From Pedosphaera sp. (GTDB lineage Bacteria; Verrucomicrobiota; Verrucomicrobiia; Limisphaerales; UBA9464), in contig SIAZ01000014.1 of NCBI GenBank assembly GCA_009695405.1, positions 1 to 25,679 of the forward strand: DNA of 25,679 nucleotides. The letters run 5' to 3'. The notes under the pieces were generated by a model, which was given only the letters and a program-made list of their open reading frames with translations, ran no database searches and was not told the origin of the DNA. Positions 1-7,118 of this stretch are shown here, one piece after another. Numbering within the stretch: the first letter of the stretch is position 1; every line of letters begins with the position of its first letter. Position numbers and translations under genes: made by a program.

Positions 1-1
1 C

Positions 2-79
2 CTCACCGCCATCCTCATGGAAACCTCCGATGAGTGGGAAACCGGACGCGCCTACTTCTCCGACCCATCCCAATCCTAA
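2..79 (+). pseudogene. C-terminal end of an IS256-like transposase (partial at window edge)
   Basis: The frame is open from the window edge and ends with TAA after about 25 residues. It contains ILMETSDEWETGRAYFS, which resembles the C-terminal end of IS256-family (Mutator-like DDE) transposases, where a hydrophobic helix is followed by a DEW motif and a GRRYFS-like stretch. Only this tail is visible, so the catalytic residues cannot be checked, nor whether the element is intact. It is convergent with the rplK operon. A candidate right terminal repeat lies about 40 bases after the stop. The family call rests on one short motif and is moderate. Confidence 0.5.
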
Positions 80-120
80 ACAACCAACCAACCCCCACCT
101 CCAAATTCAGCCTTTGACTC

Positions 121-146
121 TTTTACAGAAAAAAAGTTGCGCGGCC
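121..146 (+). repeat. Candidate right terminal inverted repeat of the IS256-like element
   Basis: This stretch starts TTTTACAG and ends TTGCGCGGCC. Read inward from the outer end it finishes with CTGTAAAA, like the inner end of the known 26-base IS256 repeat, which finishes TGTGTAAAA. It lies just downstream of the transposase tail, where a right end would be expected. The left partner is outside the window, so the boundary is inferred. No target duplication can be tested. Confidence 0.4.
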
Positions 147-197
147 TCTAAAAGCCTGAAGGAGAAACAAATCTTTTGTCAAAACGACAGCCAAAAA

Positions 198-228
198 AAA
201 CGTCCACATTTAAGGAAGGTGGACGTTT
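198..228 (-). terminator. Rho-independent terminator after rplK
   Basis: On the minus strand a 10-base stem AAACGTCCAC / GTGGACGTTT encloses an 11-base loop and is followed by an uninterrupted run of T (the 191-200 A run read in reverse). It begins about 18 bases past the rplK stop codon. It marks the end of the tuf-secE-nusG-rplK transcription unit. Stem and T run are both read directly from the sequence. Confidence 0.88.
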
Positions 229-246
229 ATCTACAAAAGCTAAAAA

Positions 247-672
247 TCAGCCAATGACTTCGATACCCATATTGCGAGCAGTGCCGCAGATGGAGCGAAA
301 GGCAGCTTCCTCATCATTGGCATTCATGTCCACCAACTTGGTCTTAACAATCTCAAGAACCTGTTTGCGGGTTACTTTACCAACTTTGTCCTTATTGGGA
401 ACCTTCGATCCCGAAGCGATACCGGCGGCCTTTTTCAGAAGAACTGAAGCGGGAGGAGTCTTATAAACGCAAGTGAATGACTTGTCCTGATAAACGGTGA
501 TAATCACCGGAATAACTAGACCGGCCTTATCCTTGGTTGCTGCATTGAACTCTTTGCAGAAGGCCATGATGTTGATGCCTTGAGAGCCCAACGCTGGACC
601 GACTGGGGGGGCTGGATTGGCCTGACCGGCCGTAATCTGCAGCTTAACGATGCCTGTGACTTTCTTTGCCAT
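247..672 (-). CDS. rplK: Large ribosomal subunit protein uL11
   Basis: This is L11, which with 23S rRNA forms the GTPase-associated centre where elongation factors and the stringent factor act. The 141 residues match the usual length. The N-terminal domain has the proline-rich ITAGQANPAPPVGPALGSQG segment (about residues 13-32), which includes the part recognised by release factors and thiopeptides. The C-terminal RNA-binding domain ends with RSICGTARNMGIEV. It starts 48 bases after the nusG stop and is the last gene of the operon, followed directly by a strong terminator. In most bacteria rplA (L1) follows within the same unit; here it does not, so coordinated L11-L1 expression and L1 autoregulation of this mRNA are not evident from the local layout. 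Confidence 0.98.
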   Translation of the reverse strand: MAKKVTGIVKLQITAGQANPAPPVGPALGSQGINIMAFCKEFNAATKDKAGLVIPVIITVYQDKSFTCVYKTPPASVLLKKAAGIASGSKVPNKDKVGKVTRKQVLEIVKTKLVDMNANDEEAAFRSICGTARNMGIEVIG

Positions 673-720
673 GATTAACTTTCTATAGGTTTTGGAGGTG
701 TACTATGTCGCTGAGAGGCA

Positions 721-1269
721 TCACGACTTATCGACCTGCCAGTATTCGAGTTCAACGGGCGTTTTGCGCCCGAAAATATCTACGGACACCTTCAGTTTAC
801 CCCGTTCGGGTTCCACTTCTTCGATGACTCCAGTAAAGCTGATAAACGGTCCATCATTGATTTTGACATTTTCGCCAACATCAAAGCTGACCTTAGGTCT
901 CTCGGTATCCTCACTACCGGAGATCTGCTCTTTGATCACGGCAATCTCTTCCGCCGTGACTTCGACAGGTCTTTCCCCTCCCACGAAACCAATCACACCT
1001 TGAATGTCTTTGGCAAAATACCATGATTTTTCCATGGGGCGACCTCCGTCGTCAAGTAGGGCCATCTCGACATAGACATAGCCTGGATGAAGCTTGCGGC
1101 TGGTTACCGTTTTTTTGCCACCGCGAACCTCCACAACCTTCTCCATCGGAAGAAGGACTTCGTGGATATGGGACTCCATTTCATCGGTTTTGATCCGACG
1201 ATTGATAGTGTCCCGAACCTTCTGCTCTTGGCCGGCAAGGGTGTGAAGGACAAACCATTGAAATTTCAT
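721..1269 (-). CDS. nusG: Transcription elongation/antitermination factor NusG
   Basis: NusG binds the clamp helices of RNA polymerase, suppresses pausing and links transcription to translation or Rho. The protein has 182 residues, the normal size. The NGN domain starts with WFVLHTLAGQEQKV and includes the RKLHPGYVYVEM segment (about 58-69). The C-terminal KOW domain contains DGPFISFTGVIEEV followed by KLKVSVDIFGRKTPVELE. The ATG at 1269-1267 overlaps the secE stop as TAATG, so translation is probably coupled to secE. No insertion domain is present between NGN and KOW. The downstream neighbour is rplK, the classical order. Confidence 0.98.
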   Translation of the reverse strand: MKFQWFVLHTLAGQEQKVRDTINRRIKTDEMESHIHEVLLPMEKVVEVRGGKKTVTSRKLHPGYVYVEMALLDDGGRPMEKSWYFAKDIQGVIGFVGGERPVEVTAEEIAVIKEQISGSEDTERPKVSFDVGENVKINDGPFISFTGVIEEVEPERGKLKVSVDIFGRKTPVELEYWQVDKS

Positions 1270-1535
1270 TAGGAGACACCCTTTAGCAACGCCTTAAGCG
1301 ACCAGATCATCATTTGATCCACTCCCATCGTGAAGATGCCAAGGAGAGCGATAACCACAAAAATCAATAGCGTTGAATCCATTAACTCTTCGCGAGTTGG
1401 CCAGTTGCATTTCTTAAGCTCCTGCTGCGTCTCGCCGACGTAGGTGGACAACCTGGCCACATACCTCAACTTCCACGCAACTATAAAGAGGGCGACGCCG
1501 ATAACGGCAACAAAGATCGGAAAATAGTCTTTCAC
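1269..1535 (-). CDS. secE: Preprotein translocase subunit SecE
   Basis: SecE clamps the two halves of the SecY channel. The 88-residue protein has the family hallmark amphipathic segment ETQQELKKCNWPTREEL (about 35-51), followed by the conserved transmembrane helix (about 53-75). An additional hydrophobic helix at residues 5-21 gives two membrane spans, which is more than the single-span minimal SecE and less than the three spans of E. coli. The start is GTG at 1535-1533, 13 bases from the tRNA-Ser gene, with no obvious Shine-Dalgarno motif. It is tightly coupled to nusG through a one-base overlap of stop and start. Confidence 0.95.
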   Translation of the reverse strand: MKDYFPIFVAVIGVALFIVAWKLRYVARLSTYVGETQQELKKCNWPTREELMDSTLLIFVVIALLGIFTMGVDQMMIWSLKALLKGVS

Positions 1536-1547
1536 AATAAAACAAAC

Positions 1548-1637
1548 TGGCGGAGGGGGAGGGATTCGAACCCCCGGTGAGCGTTAACCCACAGCGGTTT
1601 TCAAGACCGCCGCATTCGACCACTCTGCCACCCCTCC
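1548..1637 (-). tRNA. tRNA-Ser (anticodon UGA)
   Basis: The minus strand folds as a class II tRNA of 90 nt with encoded CCA. The acceptor stem is GGAGGGG paired with CCCCTCC, the discriminator is G, the anticodon arm is GCGGTCTTGAAAACCGC with UGA, and the T arm contains GGTTCGAATCC. A long variable arm lies between the anticodon and T stems, as required for serine. It sits between tRNA-Trp and secE, an unusual position inside the tuf-secE operon. Confidence 0.95.
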
Positions 1638-1653
1638 AGTAGTTCCAGCAGAT

Positions 1654-1729
1654 TGGCAGGGCGTGAGGGACTTGAACCTTCAACCAACGGTTTTGGAGAC
1701 CGCTACTCTACCAATTGAGCTAACGCCCT
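1654..1729 (-). tRNA. tRNA-Trp (anticodon CCA)
   Basis: A class I tRNA of 76 nt on the minus strand, with acceptor AGGGCGT paired with ACGCCCT, discriminator G, D arm TAGCTCAATTGGTAGAG, anticodon loop CTCCAAA and encoded 3' CCA. Location between tuf and secE is the common bacterial arrangement. The gap to tRNA-Ser is only 16 bases, so both are probably processed from the same transcript. Confidence 0.96.
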
Positions 1730-1804
1730 GTCGACTGCCGGATGACAAATAGCCGAACCGAAAACCCAGAGAAAACAGAAAATAATGTTTCCTCTGGGAA
1801 AAGT

Positions 1805-2995
1805 TTATTCCGGAAGAACTTCGGAAACACGACCTGCACCGATCGTGCGACCTCCTTCTCGAATCGCAAAACGAAGACCCTTTTCCATGGCCACAGGCGC
1901 CATTAACTTGATCTCAGCGCTCACGTTATCGCCGGGCATCACCATTTCAATGCCGGCCGGGAGGCTGACAGTACCGGTGACATCGGAGGTGCGGAAATAG
2001 AACTGAGGACGATAGTTAGTGAAGAAGGGAGTATGACGACCACCTTCATCCTTGGTGAGAACATAGATCTCAGCCATGAAACGGGTATGAGGCTTAATGG
2101 AAGCCGGCTTAGCCAGCACCATTCCGCGCTCCACATCTTCCTTCTTAATACCCCGAAGAAGAATGCCGCAGTTATCGCCCGCTTGAACGCTATCGAGCAA
2201 CTTACGGAACATTTCCATATCAGTCGCGGTGGTCTTGCGTGTATCGCGCAAACCAACGATTTCGACTTCTTCCATCTTCTTGAGGACGCCCCGTTCAACT
2301 CGGCCAGTGACAACCGTGCCGCGACCTTCAATGTTGAACACGTCTTCAATGCACATCAAAAAGGGCTTGTCTGACTCACGCGGGGGTTCAGGGATAAAAG
2401 TATCCAAAGACTCGAGAAGATCAGCAATCGCCTTCTCGCCTTCGGGGGTTCCCTCGATCGCCGCCGTAGCAGATCCTCGAATAATCGGGGTGGTATCGCC
2501 AGGGAAACCATACTTGGTGAGTAACTCGCGGATTTCCATCTCGATCAACTCGAGCAAATCGGCATCAGCAAGATCCACCTTGTTAAGGAAAACCACAATG
2601 CTCGGAACGCCTACCTGACGCGCCAACAAAATGTGCTCGCGGGTCTGGGGCATCGGACCATCTGCAGCGCTCACCACCAGTACAGCGCCGTCCATCTGGG
2701 CTGCACCCGTGATCATATTCTTCACGTAATCCGCATGTCCCGGACAGTCGACGTGAGCATAATGACGATTTGAGCTCTCGTATTCGACGTGCGATACCGC
2801 AATTGTTACGGTCTTCGTTTCATCACGGACGGTTCCGCCCTTGGTAATGTCCTTGTACTCAATCATCTCAGCCAAACCCTTACGGTTTTGGACTGCTACA
2901 ATAGCGGCGGTGAGTGTGGACTTTCCATGATCAACGTGACCGATCGTGCCCACATTCATGTGAGGCTTCGTCCGTTTGAAGGTGTCTTTGGCCAT
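1805..2995 (-). CDS. tuf: Elongation factor Tu
   Basis: EF-Tu delivers aminoacyl-tRNA to the ribosome with GTP. The 396 residues match the family length. The G domain shows GHVDHGKS (19-26), DCPGHADY (83-90) and NKVD (138-141), followed by two beta-barrel domains ending with RFAIREGGRTIGAGRV. Switch I is divergent: the near-universal RGITINTAH is read here as KTVTIAVSH (61-69), preceded by KGGTVRDET. The Mg-binding Thr (T64, E. coli T61) is kept. The P-loop reads GKST instead of GKTT. It lies 86 bases downstream of tRNA-Thr and upstream of tRNA-Trp, a classical arrangement. No Shine-Dalgarno motif is visible before its ATG. No rpmG lies in the 75-base gap to tRNA-Trp. Confidence 0.98.
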   Translation of the reverse strand: MAKDTFKRTKPHMNVGTIGHVDHGKSTLTAAIVAVQNRKGLAEMIEYKDITKGGTVRDETKTVTIAVSHVEYESSNRHYAHVDCPGHADYVKNMITGAAQMDGAVLVVSAADGPMPQTREHILLARQVGVPSIVVFLNKVDLADADLLELIEMEIRELLTKYGFPGDTTPIIRGSATAAIEGTPEGEKAIADLLESLDTFIPEPPRESDKPFLMCIEDVFNIEGRGTVVTGRVERGVLKKMEEVEIVGLRDTRKTTATDMEMFRKLLDSVQAGDNCGILLRGIKKEDVERGMVLAKPASIKPHTRFMAEIYVLTKDEGGRHTPFFTNYRPQFYFRTSDVTGTVSLPAGIEMVMPGDNVSAEIKLMAPVAMEKGLRFAIREGGRTIGAGRVSEVLPE

Positions 2996-3081
2996 GTGTC
3001 GTGTCTTTTACTGTTCTCGTTTTTATGTCAAACCAAGCTACTCTTACCTCTAATGTCTTTTCACCCCAACTCCACTTTTAA

Positions 3082-3157
<76 letters not shown>

Positions 3158-3464
3158 AAAAATAAAAAAACACCCAGTCATCTCGCGACGACAAAAGACA
3201 AGCTTCTGACTCCATCAGGAGACCAGAACCAGCCTTCGGGCTAGCAACTCTTGAATTGAGTCGTTCTTTTTAGAAATCAGGAGCAAAAGTGTCAACCCGT
3301 TTCTGGAAAAAAAAGATATTTTCCACTCCGTGCATGAGCTGATCTCTCCCTCAAATTCTCGAGCTTTCTAATCCGCTACAAACGGCAGAAGTAGCATATT
3401 CTCCAATGAAAGATCCAGAATAACACCCTTGCCACTGCAACTCTCCACAGCAAAGCCCCCCATC
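3158..3464. other. Intergenic leader and spacer upstream of the tRNA-Thr/tuf operon
   Basis: This 307-base stretch contains no convincing coding frame. It holds the likely operon promoter (3267-3295) and a roughly 100-base leader with a small hairpin (AGCCTTCGGGCT near 3231-3242). An A-rich tract borders the tRNA. The part beyond 3300 next to the adenylate-kinase-like gene has an A run at 3308-3315 and no terminator that I can recognise for that gene. Confidence 0.6.
3267..3295 (-). promoter_or_regulatory. Probable sigma70 promoter of the tRNA-Thr/tuf operon
   Basis: On the minus strand a perfect -35 box TTGACA (3295-3290) is followed after exactly 17 bases by TAAAAA (3272-3267), an acceptable -10 box. 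Transcription would begin near 3258, about 100 bases before tRNA-Thr. It is the best promoter match upstream of the translation operon. The -10 box is imperfect, so this is a strong but unproven call. Confidence 0.65.
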
Positions 3465-4106
3465 CTAGGGCCGGATCAGGTGAGCCCCAGAAAATGTTGT
3501 CCCTCCGTCGCTAATCGCTGGCTTCGGGAGATCGGTAACCACTTTCAAAATATCCTTCAAAACGAGTAACGGCTCCTGCGTTGAGTCAATCTGGTGGATC
3601 AACGCCTCAGGATAGCATTCCAACACCGCTCGTGTTTCACGACGGTAGGTTTCCAGACGATTTCGGATCGTTTCAATGTTGGCATCATCCAATCGATTTT
3701 CTTTGAAAGCCCTTCGTTGTAAGCGAATCACCAACTTATCCATCACCGGGCAGAACAAATTTAAAATCGCCTTTACGTCGAGTAATTCCCGCATGATTTC
3801 AGCCTGTCGCGGATTTCGCGGAATGCCATCCAACAGCAATGTGTCTGCCTCGGGATTAAATCGCCCAGTGGCAATCATTCCTTCCACCGATCGAGTCCAA
3901 AGCTCGATGGTTGGTTCATCGGGCACCAGTCTCCCGTTAGAGGCATAGGCCATAAACACCCGACCTAGTTGAGTATCAACACGCAAATTCCGGAAAGCGT
4001 CGCCGCACGAGAAATGAATAAAATTAGGAATCTGCCCTAATATTTTCCCTTGAGTTCCCTTGCCAGCTCCTGGCGCCCCGAAAAGCAAAATGGCCCTATA
4101 TTTCAT
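3465..4106 (-). CDS. Adenylate kinase-like nucleoside monophosphate kinase, short-LID type
   Basis: The 213-residue protein has the P-loop GAPGAGKGTQ near its N terminus, the NMP-binding FSCGDAFRNL segment, LLDGIPRNPRQAE (family DGFPRT-xxQ) and ENRLDDANIETIRNRLETYRRET. This implies phosphoryl transfer between ATP and a nucleoside monophosphate, probably AMP. The LID is the short form without the zinc-binding insert. The C terminus extends about 25 residues beyond the last recognisable helix. I chose the ATG at 4106-4104 because MKYRAILLFG is the normal start of the fold; an upstream start at 4166 would add 20 unusual residues and overlap the preceding gene. This may be an adk paralogue, since the sequence is divergent at FPRT (IPRN). 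Confidence 0.8.
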   Translation of the reverse strand: MKYRAILLFGAPGAGKGTQGKILGQIPNFIHFSCGDAFRNLRVDTQLGRVFMAYASNGRLVPDEPTIELWTRSVEGMIATGRFNPEADTLLLDGIPRNPRQAEIMRELLDVKAILNLFCPVMDKLVIRLQRRAFKENRLDDANIETIRNRLETYRRETRAVLECYPEALIHQIDSTQEPLLVLKDILKVVTDLPKPAISDGGTTFSGAHLIRP

Positions 4107-4134
4107 CTTAATGAGTATGAAACTTACCCCTAAC

Positions 4135-5073
4135 TCAACCCATCTTATTGCGTAATTTAACCTCAATCATCTGAGCAAATTCCACTGCGATCTCAGCCGA
4201 TTCTGGTGTTTTAAAATGAACCTCTGTGCTGCTGATTCGACTCACTCTGCTTCCTAAAACCTGCCCTTTCGCTAAGGTAACTTCGATAAGTAAATCCTTG
4301 TCCGCTTCAGTGGCAATCACTCGGAAAAAGGAGGGGAACTGTGTCTCGAAGAACCGCCGATTAAAGGTCGTCTCGCCTCGTCGGAAAATCTTCGGGCCCT
4401 CCGATTCTCCGCCGCCTCCTGAAGCTTGCCGAGCCAGTGAAGTTGCCCCACCGCTCGACGCACCAGACCCCACAGGGATCGACGGTACATTTAACTGTTG
4501 AGCTGAGGCTGCCTCCTCTGTCGCATTGGCTTCTTCTCGGAGTTCTCGTCGTGGTAAAATCAGGAAAATGAGTGGTCCGAAGATGGGTAAAACGGCTGCA
4601 AATCCACAAACCAATGGAACCGACCGCCACTTGAACCGTGCGATCTCATATCCGGCGTAAAGGTTTGAAAGAAAAAGCGCCCCAAGAAATAGTAACCCAC
4701 TGGGAGTGGTCAAAGCGGCAATCAAACCACGGTCCGGTAAACCTACTGCCAACCGCTCTGCTCGAACCGGTTGACGCACCTCGATCTTGCGCGCCTCGAT
4801 TCGCACTACTTCCTCAAGAGGCGGCTCAATCATCGGCTCTACAAACCGGCGAGCCCGCTTATCCTCCACTAACTGTTTCAAGGTCGGATCATCCAATTTA
4901 GCCCAATCGATCCGCGGAGAAAAGCCGCCGATCTGAAGGCGAACCAACAGTCCCTCGGGATCTGCTGCGGCAATTTCACCTGAGTAAACATCACCGTTGA
5001 TAGTTCGGAACTCAGCTGCCAAAGAGGTCAGAACACAAACGCACGCAACGAGTGCGACTTGATTGAGGCGCAT
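4135..5073 (-). CDS. Exported or membrane protein of unknown function
   Basis: I do not recognise a named family. The 312 residues begin with a cleavable-looking signal (residues 1-20, ending SLAA). A small beta-rich segment follows (INGDVYSGEIAAADPEGLLVRL), like proteins that bind or sense through an SH3-like fold. Two adjacent hydrophobic helices lie near 124-143 and 152-173, then a low-complexity Ser/Gly/Ala linker. The C-terminal domain (about 229-312) starts KIFRRGETTFNRRFFE and is predicted soluble. The N-terminal part is probably outside the cell and the tail topology is uncertain. It ends 28 bases before the kinase-like gene, so the two are probably co-transcribed. Confidence 0.75.
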   Translation of the reverse strand: MRLNQVALVACVCVLTSLAAEFRTINGDVYSGEIAAADPEGLLVRLQIGGFSPRIDWAKLDDPTLKQLVEDKRARRFVEPMIEPPLEEVVRIEARKIEVRQPVRAERLAVGLPDRGLIAALTTPSGLLFLGALFLSNLYAGYEIARFKWRSVPLVCGFAAVLPIFGPLIFLILPRRELREEANATEEAASAQQLNVPSIPVGSGASSGGATSLARQASGGGGESEGPKIFRRGETTFNRRFFETQFPSFFRVIATEADKDLLIEVTLAKGQVLGSRVSRISSTEVHFKTPESAEIAVEFAQMIEVKLRNKMG

Positions 5074-5183
5074 AATTCCGAGAGGGTGACAAACGTGGGG
5101 GGACGATAAAGCCCTATTTTCAAAGAGAGCGCAGTTCTTCTGTTCTCGTCTGGCCCGTTTATAGATGCGACAACCCCAGTCCC

Positions 5184-5831
5184 TTGCCTTTTAAAGCTGT
5201 GAAAAAAGCCACTAAAACAGAAATTCCTCGAAAAACCGTCTATCGGTTATCAGTCTATCTTCGATGCCTTCACAAATTAAAATTGAACAAACTCCAGACG
5301 GTTAGTAGCGAAGCGCTCGCTCGCGCCGCTGGTGTTAAACCGACTCAATTGCGAAAGGATCTGACCTATCTAGGGCAGTTTGGTATCCGTGGTCTGGGCT
5401 ACGATGTGGAACAATTATCCCAAATGATCACAGTGCATCTGGGTACCAACCGACTTCAACCGGTGATCCTTGTCGGAGCAGGAAACCTCGGAAATGCACT
5501 TCTTCAGTACCATGGATTCGAGCCCGAAGGTTTTGAAATAATCGCTGCTTTCGACCAAGATCCTCAGCGACAGCGGGATAAAATCCTCCGCATTCCCCTA
5601 CACCCAATGTCCAAGCTCCCACAAATTATTCAGGAATTTAGGGTGCGAATGGCGATTCTCGCCGTCCCTGCCGCTGCGGCTCAAGAGGTGGCTAATGCCC
5701 TTATCGATGCCGGTATCCTCGGCATTCTTAACTTCGCACCCATTGTCCCCGCTGTCCCAGAACACGTCGCACTGAACAACGTTAACCTCGCTATCGAGCT
5801 CGAAAACCTCAGCTACTTCCTTAAAGAATAG
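5184..5831 (+). CDS. rex: Redox-sensing transcriptional repressor Rex
   Basis: Rex is a dimeric DNA-binding protein that senses the NADH/NAD+ ratio and represses fermentation and anaerobic respiration genes. The 215 residues show an N-terminal winged helix (TVSSEALARAAGVKPTQLRKDLTYLGQFG, about 39-67) and a Rossmann domain with GAGNLG (98-103), AAFDQDP (about 121) and the NFAPIVPAVPE segment near the C terminus, all family features. The annotated start is TTG at 5184; a GTG at 5199 in the same frame is an alternative. No good Shine-Dalgarno is visible for either. I saw no palindrome resembling the Rex operator (TTGTGAA-N-TTCACAA) upstream, so autoregulation is not supported here. It is followed by rlmN on the same strand. 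Confidence 0.94.
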   Translation: MPFKAVKKATKTEIPRKTVYRLSVYLRCLHKLKLNKLQTVSSEALARAAGVKPTQLRKDLTYLGQFGIRGLGYDVEQLSQMITVHLGTNRLQPVILVGAGNLGNALLQYHGFEPEGFEIIAAFDQDPQRQRDKILRIPLHPMSKLPQIIQEFRVRMAILAVPAAAAQEVANALIDAGILGILNFAPIVPAVPEHVALNNVNLAIELENLSYFLKE

Positions 5832-5868
5832 CCGCGCGTTTGTTCGCTTGCTTGTTTGTACAGCTCTC

Positions 5869-7062
5869 ATGACTGCTCCGCTATCTACCCTAACTCCGGC
5901 CCTTTCGCCCCCCCCTGTCCTGCCCGATATCCGGGATCAATCACGGGAAACTCTTGCCGCCGCCTTCAACGGTTGGAATGTGCCCGCTTACCGTCTCACT
6001 CAACTTCTTCAATGGCTCTACGAACGCCGCGCCCCTTCTTGGGATGCGATGACCAACCTCCCCAAGAGTCTCAGGGATCAACTCGCCCAGACATGGTCTC
6101 TCGGATCCTTCACCTTGGTTCTCAAGCAGGGAACTAAAGAGGCGACTCAAAAATTCCTCTGGCGACTCAGTGACGGATCCCTGATCGAGAGCGTCCTGAT
6201 TCCAGCCAACCCAGCGCTTTACGGGGAAACAGCCGACCGTCATACTCTCTGCGTTTCTACTCAAGTGGGCTGCGCTTACGGTTGCCGCTTTTGCGCCAGT
6301 GGTCTCGACGGTTGGAAACGCAACCTCCAGCCTTGGGAAATTGCCGGCCAAATTTTGGAAATTGAACGGTGGCATTCCTCTCTACCTAAGGGAGAACAGT
6401 CTCCCCTTACCGGTGATCGTTTGATCAATAATCTGGTGATTATGGGTATGGGTGAGCCTTTGGCCAACTATGACAACTTGATGATCGCTCTGCGCATTCT
6501 TAACGCCCCTTGGGGGGGTAATATTGGAGCCCGTAAAATCACCATCTCCACAAGTGGACTCGTCCCAAAAATTCGCCAACTAGCCGAAGAACCAGAACAG
6601 TTTCGTCTCGCGATTTCGCTCCACGGTGCCACGGATGCCGTTCGCAATCAGATTATGCCGGTTAATCGCAAATACCCAGTCGCGGAGCTGTCTGCCGCTT
6701 GCCACTACTACGTCTCTCGAAAGGGTAAAATGATCACCCTCGAATACATCCTTATTCAGGGTGTCAATGACGCCTTACCTGAAGCTAAAATCCTCGCTGA
6801 CCTCGCTTGGAAACTTCACGCCAAAGTGAACCTAATCCCCTACAACACGGTCGAAGGACTCACTTGGAAACGGCCCGACGAAAAACGTTGTATCACCTTC
6901 GCTAAAGCGGTGCGTCGCGACGGAACAAGTGTCACTCTCCGTATGGAAAAAGGACACGACATCGATGCCGCCTGCGGCCAGTTGCGGCTAAAAACAGAAA
7001 AAGAATTAACCGCAACTGCCGTGAGTGACCTTAGCCAACCCATCGAACTAGCCCCTGCCTAA
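5869..7062 (+). CDS. rlmN: Dual-specificity 23S rRNA/tRNA adenine C2-methyltransferase
   Basis: RlmN is a radical SAM enzyme that methylates C2 of A2503 in 23S rRNA and A37 of some tRNAs. In the 397-residue product the iron-sulphur motif is C135-x3-C139-x2-C142 (VGCAYGCRFC). The two redox-active cysteines expected of the family are present at C128 (HTLCVSTQ) and C369 (GHDIDAACGQL), matching E. coli C118 and C355. GMGEPLANYDN lies in the SAM-binding part. I prefer ATG 5869; an upstream TTG at 5848 would add seven residues. The gap to rex is about 37 bases, so they may share a transcript. Confidence 0.95.
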   Translation: MTAPLSTLTPALSPPPVLPDIRDQSRETLAAAFNGWNVPAYRLTQLLQWLYERRAPSWDAMTNLPKSLRDQLAQTWSLGSFTLVLKQGTKEATQKFLWRLSDGSLIESVLIPANPALYGETADRHTLCVSTQVGCAYGCRFCASGLDGWKRNLQPWEIAGQILEIERWHSSLPKGEQSPLTGDRLINNLVIMGMGEPLANYDNLMIALRILNAPWGGNIGARKITISTSGLVPKIRQLAEEPEQFRLAISLHGATDAVRNQIMPVNRKYPVAELSAACHYYVSRKGKMITLEYILIQGVNDALPEAKILADLAWKLHAKVNLIPYNTVEGLTWKRPDEKRCITFAKAVRRDGTSVTLRMEKGHDIDAACGQLRLKTEKELTATAVSDLSQPIELAPA

Positions 7063-7118
7063 AGCGCGCTCATTAGCGGAAACAGTCACCGGTGTCACAG
7101 GCTAGATCCGTCCCTGTT

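Noticed and set aside
1414..1683. 89-residue minus-strand frame across the tRNA-Ser and secE start
   Set aside because: It runs through the tRNA and overlaps secE out of frame; it is a shadow.
5074..5183. Rex operator upstream of rex
   Set aside because: I looked for a TTGTGAA-N-TTCACAA-like palindrome and found none.
5965..6375. Minus-strand long frames within rlmN
   Set aside because: Opposite-strand shadows of a well-supported gene, without family features.
7063..7118. Bidirectional terminator between rlmN and the dimethylformamidase-like gene
   Set aside because: GTCACCGGTGTCAC can pair partly, but no T tract follows on either strand.
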